From Gallionella sp. (lineage in GTDB: Bacteria > Pseudomonadota > Gammaproteobacteria > Burkholderiales > Gallionellaceae): DNA of 10,033 nucleotides. The DNA lies in the NCBI GenBank assembly GCA_024654105.1, contig JANLID010000305.1:1-10033 (forward strand), in the 5' to 3' direction. The position numbers and the translations under genes are program-made. Of this stretch, positions 7,003 to 10,033 are shown piece after piece. Each line of letters begins with the position of its first letter. Within the stretch, counting starts at the first letter, position 1. The notes under the pieces were generated by a model. The model saw only the letters and a program-made list of their open reading frames with translations. It made no database searches and was not told the DNA's origin.

Positions 7003-7128
7003 TTAGGGGTGGACGATAGGACATGGCAACGCGCTGCCGTAAGCCGTTTCGGCATGTTTTGCAGTGCAGGCCGGCACGCCGGGCCATCTTTCGCGCATCC
7101 GGGGAAAACCCGATAGACGGGGTACAGC
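7003..7128 (+). other. Leader region before the cytochrome gene; candidate RNA structure
   Basis: No gene or clear promoter is seen here. The + strand could fold as a small multibranch: ACATG (7021-7025) pairs with CATGT (7053-7057) and encloses GCA/TGC (7026-7028 with 7035-7037) and GCCG-TTT-CGGC (7043-7053). A separate hairpin CCGG-CACG-CCGG lies at 7071-7082. I compared it by eye with the cyclic-di-GMP GEMM riboswitch found before some cytochrome genes and found no convincing match. GC-rich DNA often yields such stems by chance. Confidence 0.2.
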
Positions 7129-7572
7129 ATGGGAGCAAATTTGCACACACACAGCCGGCACAATTCCTGCCCTGAGCCCGGTCGAAGGGTTCGCCGCTAC
7201 ACGCATGGGGGCGCGATCTTGTTCGCCTTGCTCATGCTGCTTGCGCCGCTTCCCGCCCATGCCGAATACGGCGACGTGGTACTCAACAAGCGGGCGGAGA
7301 AAGCTGGTGTGCGTCCGGTGATCTTCCCCCACTGGTTCCATCGCATCCGCTTCCGCTGCAAGGTATGCCACTCCGAGCTCGGTTTCGAGATGCGCGCCGG
7401 CGCCAACGATGTACTCATGCTGGACATCATAAACGGCAAATTCTGCGGCATGTGCCATAACAACAAAATCGCCTGGGGTCCGGAGAACTGCGACCTGTGC
7501 CATTCCGGGAAACCGGGGCTGGAAAGCGGAGTCCACGGCGGAGGCACCACGATGGGGCCGGGCAGATGGTGA
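7129..7572 (+). CDS. Secreted triheme c7-type cytochrome
   Basis: The product has 147 residues from the ATG at 7129 (GACGGGGT upstream). After an unusually long n-region, a signal sequence GAILFALLMLLAPLPAHA ends near residue 45, leaving about 102 mature residues. Three CxxCH haem sites are present: CKVCH (77-81), CGMCH (106-110) and CDLCH (121-125). Extra histidines H68 and H71 (FPHWFH) and H136 could be distal ligands for bis-His haems. The layout YGDVV...FPHWFHRIRFRCKVCH...INGKFCGMCHNNKIAW matches the c(7)-type triheme domain seen in Geobacter-type electron-transfer proteins. It should carry electrons in the periplasm or at the cell surface. The stop overlaps the next gene by seven bases. 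The first ~23 residues look artificial because a widespread repeat (7170-7189) lies in them, so the true start is uncertain. Confidence 0.85.
   Translation: MGANLHTHSRHNSCPEPGRRVRRYTHGGAILFALLMLLAPLPAHAEYGDVVLNKRAEKAGVRPVIFPHWFHRIRFRCKVCHSELGFEMRAGANDVLMLDIINGKFCGMCHNNKIAWGPENCDLCHSGKPGLESGVHGGGTTMGPGRW
7170..7189. repeat. Dispersed CCTGAG...TCGAAGG-type repeat within the cytochrome 5' region
   Basis: These bases match the dispersed short repeat of many proteobacterial genomes whose core resembles CCTGAGCCTGTCGAAGG, here with one changed position in the middle. The outer bases CCCT and AGGG can pair. It lies in the part that would encode residues 14-21 of the cytochrome precursor, before the hydrophobic signal segment. 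The identification is from memory of this repeat class. Confidence 0.5.
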
Positions 7573-8507
7573 ATAATGTCAAACTGCGCATTTGCGCCGG
7601 ACTGGGCATCGTCGCAGCCTTGATGCTGTCTGGTTGCGCCACATCAGTCACGATGCCAAACCCGGCGGATCGGGGGGAATTGCTGCGGCCATTGACCGGG
7701 TTGACCGGCGCCAGGCCGGGTGCATTGTTGGGGGGCACTGCCGAGCGCGGCGGCTACATCAAACTGCGTTACCCCACCGCCGTAAGCGCTCGCGGCAACG
7801 ATGTCTATCTGGTGGACGCGGGACTGCGCCGCATTTTCCGCTACGACAGCGCCCAGCAAACCCTGGCGCGGTTCACAACCCTGACGCCTGATGCTGGAAC
7901 GAGCGTTTACGCCGCCCCCGACCTGTCGGTCTATGTGATCGATCCCGCCCGCGGGCAGGTGCTGCATTTCACCCGGGACGGCATCCCGCTCCCGTCGCTG
8001 AGCTCGACCGGCAACCTGGCGCGCCCGGTTTCCGTCGCGGCGGATGAAGGCGGCGGGCGGGTGCTGGTGGCCTGCGGCTTGTATGACCAGATAGTCGAAT
8101 TCAACAGCCTGGGCAGACCGTTGTCCGTCATCAAACCGCAGCAGGTGCGCGCCGTTGCTGCCATAGCGTTGGGGCCGGACGGCATCTACGTGGTTGACCG
8201 CCTCGCCCGGCAGGTGGTGGTGCTGGAACGGGATGGGACATTCCGCTACGCCTTCGGCGCGGGTGGCCTGTCCGAGCCCGGCGCCATCGCCGTGAGCCGT
8301 GACAATCTGGTATTTGTGGGAGATAATTTTGACCATACTGTCAAAGTCTATCGGGACGGTTTACTGGTGTCCAAGGCCGGCGGCGCCGGCGCTGCGCCGG
8401 ACAGTTTCAGCGGCATCGCGGGGTTGGCGGTGGACGGTAGTTTGCTTTATGTGACGGACAGCCAGAACGCGCGGGTGCAGATCATGCTGATCAACACTCG
8501 CCCATGA
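7566..8507 (+). CDS. Outer-membrane beta-propeller (NHL-like) lipoprotein, first copy
   Basis: The ATG at 7566 gives 313 residues beginning MVNNVKLRICAGLG, with a lipoprotein signal ending LMLSGC (lipid Cys at 24, +2 Ala, so probably outer membrane). The frame is open upstream to 7497, but that part only overlaps the cytochrome gene. The mature part is made of NHL/six-bladed propeller repeats, each with a pattern like I-x-V-x-D-x-x-x-R-x-V-x-x-F: for example VYLVDAGLRRIFRYD, VYVIDPARGQVLHF, IYVVDRLARQVVVLERDG, VFVGDNFDHTVKVYRDG and LYVTDSQNARVQIML. Such propellers are protein-interaction scaffolds and have no visible catalytic site here. NHL-repeat genes accompany multiheme cytochromes in Geobacter omcS-type loci, so a role in assembling or anchoring cytochromes is plausible. 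It overlaps the c7 gene by seven bases and is clearly co-translated. Confidence 0.85.
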   Translation: MVNNVKLRICAGLGIVAALMLSGCATSVTMPNPADRGELLRPLTGLTGARPGALLGGTAERGGYIKLRYPTAVSARGNDVYLVDAGLRRIFRYDSAQQTLARFTTLTPDAGTSVYAAPDLSVYVIDPARGQVLHFTRDGIPLPSLSSTGNLARPVSVAADEGGGRVLVACGLYDQIVEFNSLGRPLSVIKPQQVRAVAAIALGPDGIYVVDRLARQVVVLERDGTFRYAFGAGGLSEPGAIAVSRDNLVFVGDNFDHTVKVYRDGLLVSKAGGAGAAPDSFSGIAGLAVDGSLLYVTDSQNARVQIMLINTRP

Positions 8508-8512
8508 CACCG

Positions 8513-8533
8513 GTAGGGCGGGTCACACCCGCC
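8513..8533 (+). repeat. REP element, family A, forward
   Basis: GTAG head, arms GGCGGGT and ACCCGCC, CAC loop. It begins five bases after the stop of the first propeller gene and is inverted relative to the two copies downstream at 8590-8610 and 8643-8663. Confidence 0.85.
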
Positions 8534-8565
8534 ATTGCAACATCATTCGGTATCGCTCCCATGCT

Positions 8566-8664
8566 CTGCGTGGAAGCGTGGGATGTAACGGCGGGTGTGA
8601 CCCGCCCTACGGCTGCTGCTGCGTGGAAGCGTGGGATGTAACGGCGGGTGTGACCCGCCCTACG
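8566..8664. repeat. Tandem 46-bp direct repeat, each copy carrying a reverse REP element
   Basis: Bases 8566-8611 and 8619-8664 are identical over 46 bases, with a period of 53 and a seven-base gap. Each copy holds a reverse family A REP (8590-8610 and 8643-8663) with about 24 bases of non-REP flank. The identity shows a recent duplication. The array occupies most of the 179-base gap between the two propeller genes and ends eight bases before the ribosome-binding site of the second. Confidence 0.9.
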
Positions 8665-8686
8665 CCTGCATGGAAGGAGAAATAAA

Positions 8687-9754
8687 ATGAACATACGAAA
8701 ACTGCCGCAGATAGCATTTCTTGGCCTGACCTTGCTCATCTCCGGCTGTGCGGATACACCCAAGGTATTCAGCCTCACCAATACGGTTCAGGGCGCGCCC
8801 AAGGTATGGCCGACCCCGCCGGAGCAACCCCGTTACCGCTATGTGGGGGAGTTGACCGGGGAGGAGAATTTCCGCCACGAAAATGAAGATACCCGCGGCG
8901 CCGCGGTGAAAGTGTTCGAGTGGTTGGTCGGCCTCGTCGGCGGTGCGGCCGACCGGGTCGTGTTGCAGCGGCCGCAAAGCGGCATGGTGGACGCGGAAGG
9001 CCGTGTTTACGTTACGGATGTCAGCCGCGGGGCGGTGTATGTTTTCGACAAACCGGCGGGGAGGCTGGAAGTCTGGGACATGGCGCGCGGAAGCGCACGG
9101 TTCAAGTCGCCGATCGGCATCGCGCCGGGTGCGCGGGACGAGATACTGGTGGCGGATGCCGAGCTTCACGGCGTATTCCGGCTGGACAAAAAGGGCAACC
9201 CGGTGGGCGAATTCGGCCAGGGGGTGCTGAAGCGCCCCACCGGGCTGGCGCGGGATGCGCAGCGCGGGCTGGTCTATGTGGCGGATACCCATGCCCATGA
9301 CATCAAGGTATTCGACGATGACGGCAAGCTGCAGAAAGTGATCGGGCAGCGTGGTGAGGCGGACGGGGAGTTCAACTTTCCCACCCACCTCGCTTTCGCC
9401 GCAGGGCAGCTCTATGTCACGGATACCCTGAACTCGCGCATCCAGATATTCGACGCGGACGGCAAAGTGACCGCCAAATTCGGCGAACGCGGGCTGTACG
9501 TAGGCAATCTGGTGCGTCCCAAGGGCGTGGCGGTGGATAGCGAAAACAATATTTACGTGGTAGAGTCTTTCTACGATAATCTGCTGGTTTTCGACAGCAC
9601 CGGCCGCATATTGCTGGCGCTGGGCGGCACCGGCAAGGACACCGGCAATTTTTATCTGCCGGCCGGGGTCTGGACCGACAATCGCGACCAGATCTATGTC
9701 GCCGACATGTTCAACGGCAGAATACTGGTCCTGCAATTCTTGGGGGGATCGTGA
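8687..9754 (+). CDS. Outer-membrane six-bladed beta-propeller (NHL-repeat) lipoprotein, second copy
   Basis: This is a 355-residue lipoprotein. The start at 8687 is very well supported by GGAAGGAG (8672-8679) seven bases upstream. The signal MNIRKLPQIAFLGLTLL ends in ISGC (lipid Cys at 21, +2 Ala, outer membrane). A short N-terminal segment with PTPPEQPRYRYVGELTG, typical of this propeller family, precedes six NHL-type blades, for instance RVYVTDVSRGAVYVFD, LVYVADTHAHDIKVFDDDG, LYVTDTLNSRIQIFDADG, IYVVESFYDNLLVFDSTG and IYVADMFNGRILVLQF. It probably serves as an outer-membrane or surface scaffold for the locus's cytochromes. It is a relative of the preceding propeller but clearly diverged, so the pair is not a recent duplication. 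The TGA stop at 9752-9754 overlaps the ATG of a tiny frame, and the gene's last bases are duplicated downstream. Confidence 0.9.
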   Translation: MNIRKLPQIAFLGLTLLISGCADTPKVFSLTNTVQGAPKVWPTPPEQPRYRYVGELTGEENFRHENEDTRGAAVKVFEWLVGLVGGAADRVVLQRPQSGMVDAEGRVYVTDVSRGAVYVFDKPAGRLEVWDMARGSARFKSPIGIAPGARDEILVADAELHGVFRLDKKGNPVGEFGQGVLKRPTGLARDAQRGLVYVADTHAHDIKVFDDDGKLQKVIGQRGEADGEFNFPTHLAFAAGQLYVTDTLNSRIQIFDADGKVTAKFGERGLYVGNLVRPKGVAVDSENNIYVVESFYDNLLVFDSTGRILLALGGTGKDTGNFYLPAGVWTDNRDQIYVADMFNGRILVLQFLGGS

Positions 9755-9861
9755 TGAACACATGCTATCGCTTGCTGATGAACATCCACCATCGCTTGGC
9801 GCGGGCAACTTCGGCGGGTGTGACCCGCCCTACGGAGCTGCAATTCTTGGGGGGATCGTGA
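9754..9861 (+). CDS. Tiny coupled reading frame A (35 codons), probably a duplication by-product
   Basis: The ATG at 9754 shares its A with the TGA of the propeller gene, and the 35-residue frame (MNTCYRLLMNIHHRLARATS...) ends at a TGA whose A is the first base of the next ATG at 9861. The duplicated GGGGGG run upstream can serve as a ribosome-binding site. The second half is translated REP sequence, so a functional peptide is unlikely; its role may be to pass ribosomes on. Confidence 0.3.
   Translation: MNTCYRLLMNIHHRLARATSAGVTRPTELQFLGGS
9813..9833 (-). repeat. REP element, family A, single reverse copy
   Basis: Arms GGCGGGT and ACCCGCC with a three-base loop, ending in CTAC on the + strand. 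It sits between the two 54-bp repeats at the junction of the propeller gene and the last gene. Confidence 0.85.
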
Positions 9862-9917
9862 TGAACACATGCTATCGCTTGCTGATGAACAATTCCACCG
9901 CCTGTCAGGGCGGATAA
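9861..9917 (+). CDS. Tiny coupled reading frame B (18 codons) before the last gene
   Basis: It encodes MNTCYRLLMNNSTACQGG from the ATG at 9861, with a G-run (9849-9854) six bases upstream. Its TAA stop overlaps the ATG of the last gene at 9917 by one base (TAATG). Before the duplication this frame would have been directly coupled to the propeller gene. It may be a leader peptide that sets up translation of the downstream gene; there is no evidence for a stable product. Confidence 0.35.
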   Translation: MNTCYRLLMNNSTACQGG

Positions 9918-10033
9918 TGCTCATGGGACGGACGATATTTATTGGCTTCGTCCTGTTGCTGGGGGCGGGCGGCATCGCTTCGGCGGCTGTCGTGGCGGAC
10001 GTGCGCAACACCAACCACAACCTCTCCGCGACC
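9917..10033 (+). CDS. Secreted protein, 5' end only; probable multiheme cytochrome
   Basis: Only 39 codons are inside the window. They encode a signal peptide (MLMGRTIFIGFVLLLGAG, likely cleavage after IASA or ASAA) and a mature start AVVADVRNTNHNLSAT. From memory, N-termini of the form DVRNTKHNLS are common in exported multiheme c-type cytochromes, shortly before the first CxxCH, but no haem motif lies within the visible part. The ATG at 9917 is preferred: AGGG (9907-9910) lies six bases upstream and it overlaps the TAA of the 18-codon frame. An ATG at 9923 is an alternative. Co-directional placement behind the c7 and two propeller genes supports the call, which the sequence beyond the window would decide. 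Confidence 0.6.
   Translation, partial: MLMGRTIFIGFVLLLGAGGIASAAVVADVRNTNHNLSAT

Larger units (their letters stand above)
9731..9891. repeat. 107-bp tandem duplication with 54-bp identical ends
   Basis: Bases 9731-9784 recur exactly as 9838-9891 (54 identical bases, period 107). The unit includes the last codons of the second propeller gene (LQFLGGS stop), the overlapping ATG and the start of a tiny frame. The 53 bases between copies contain one reverse family A REP (9813-9833). It probably arose with or after REP insertion, by slippage or unequal recombination. Confidence 0.9.

Noticed and set aside
7003..7128. Cyclic-di-GMP (GEMM) riboswitch before the cytochrome gene
   Set aside because: The characteristic conserved GACGCAAAGCC-type core and the receptor loop could not be found by eye.
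8566..8664. Possible CRISPR array from two identical repeats
   Set aside because: There are only two copies of a 46-base unit with a seven-base gap, and each contains a REP palindrome; this is a tandem duplication, and no cas genes are present.
8660..9808. A 382-codon open frame on the - strand
   Set aside because: It is a shadow of the second propeller gene, produced by high-GC codon use; it includes translated REP sequence at both ends.
1..10033. tRNA, rRNA, replication origin or phage attachment site
   Set aside because: No cloverleaf, rRNA-like or iteron pattern was recognised on either strand.

Overview
The window looks like the chromosome of a Gram-negative proteobacterium. The evidence is outer-membrane lipoproteins, a TolC-type channel, periplasmic thioredoxin-fold proteins and multiheme c-type cytochromes. 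The moderately high GC content, an MHYT-PAS-GGDEF-EAL protein and a c7 cytochrome / beta-propeller locus suggest a respiratory betaproteobacterium, perhaps near the Nitrosomonadales (Gallionella or Sulfuricella relatives). That placement is inference; no marker gene here fixes the taxonomy.

Left part (1-3343). A broken IS110-family transposase end is followed by a secreted GlcG/HbpS-like protein on the + strand. Facing it is a tight three-gene operon on the - strand: periplasmic thioredoxin-like protein, TolC-family outer-membrane channel, short HlyD-like adaptor. The inner-membrane pump that normally completes such an exporter is absent.

Middle (3344-6991). The divergent intergenic region holds a short relic that resembles the C-terminal domain of FadE acyl-CoA dehydrogenase. 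It runs in frame into a TlpA/ResA-like thioredoxin lipoprotein that probably starts at a TTG. An inverted pair of REP elements follows. Next is an 830-residue membrane-bound cyclic-di-GMP protein with an MHYT-like sensor, PAS, GGDEF (with I-site) and EAL domains. It ends in a clear intrinsic terminator and a second, different REP pair.

Right part (7129-10033). This is a probable electron-transfer operon: a secreted triheme c7-type cytochrome, two outer-membrane six-bladed (NHL-like) propeller lipoproteins, and the secreted start of another protein whose N-terminus resembles large multiheme cytochromes. Similar cytochrome plus NHL-propeller sets accompany extracellular cytochrome filaments in Geobacter and relatives. 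The gene junctions are full of REP elements and recent duplications, including a 107-bp tandem duplication that creates two tiny stop-start-coupled reading frames between the second propeller gene and the last gene. The two thioredoxin-fold proteins could serve haem-protein maturation, but nothing in the sequence proves that link.
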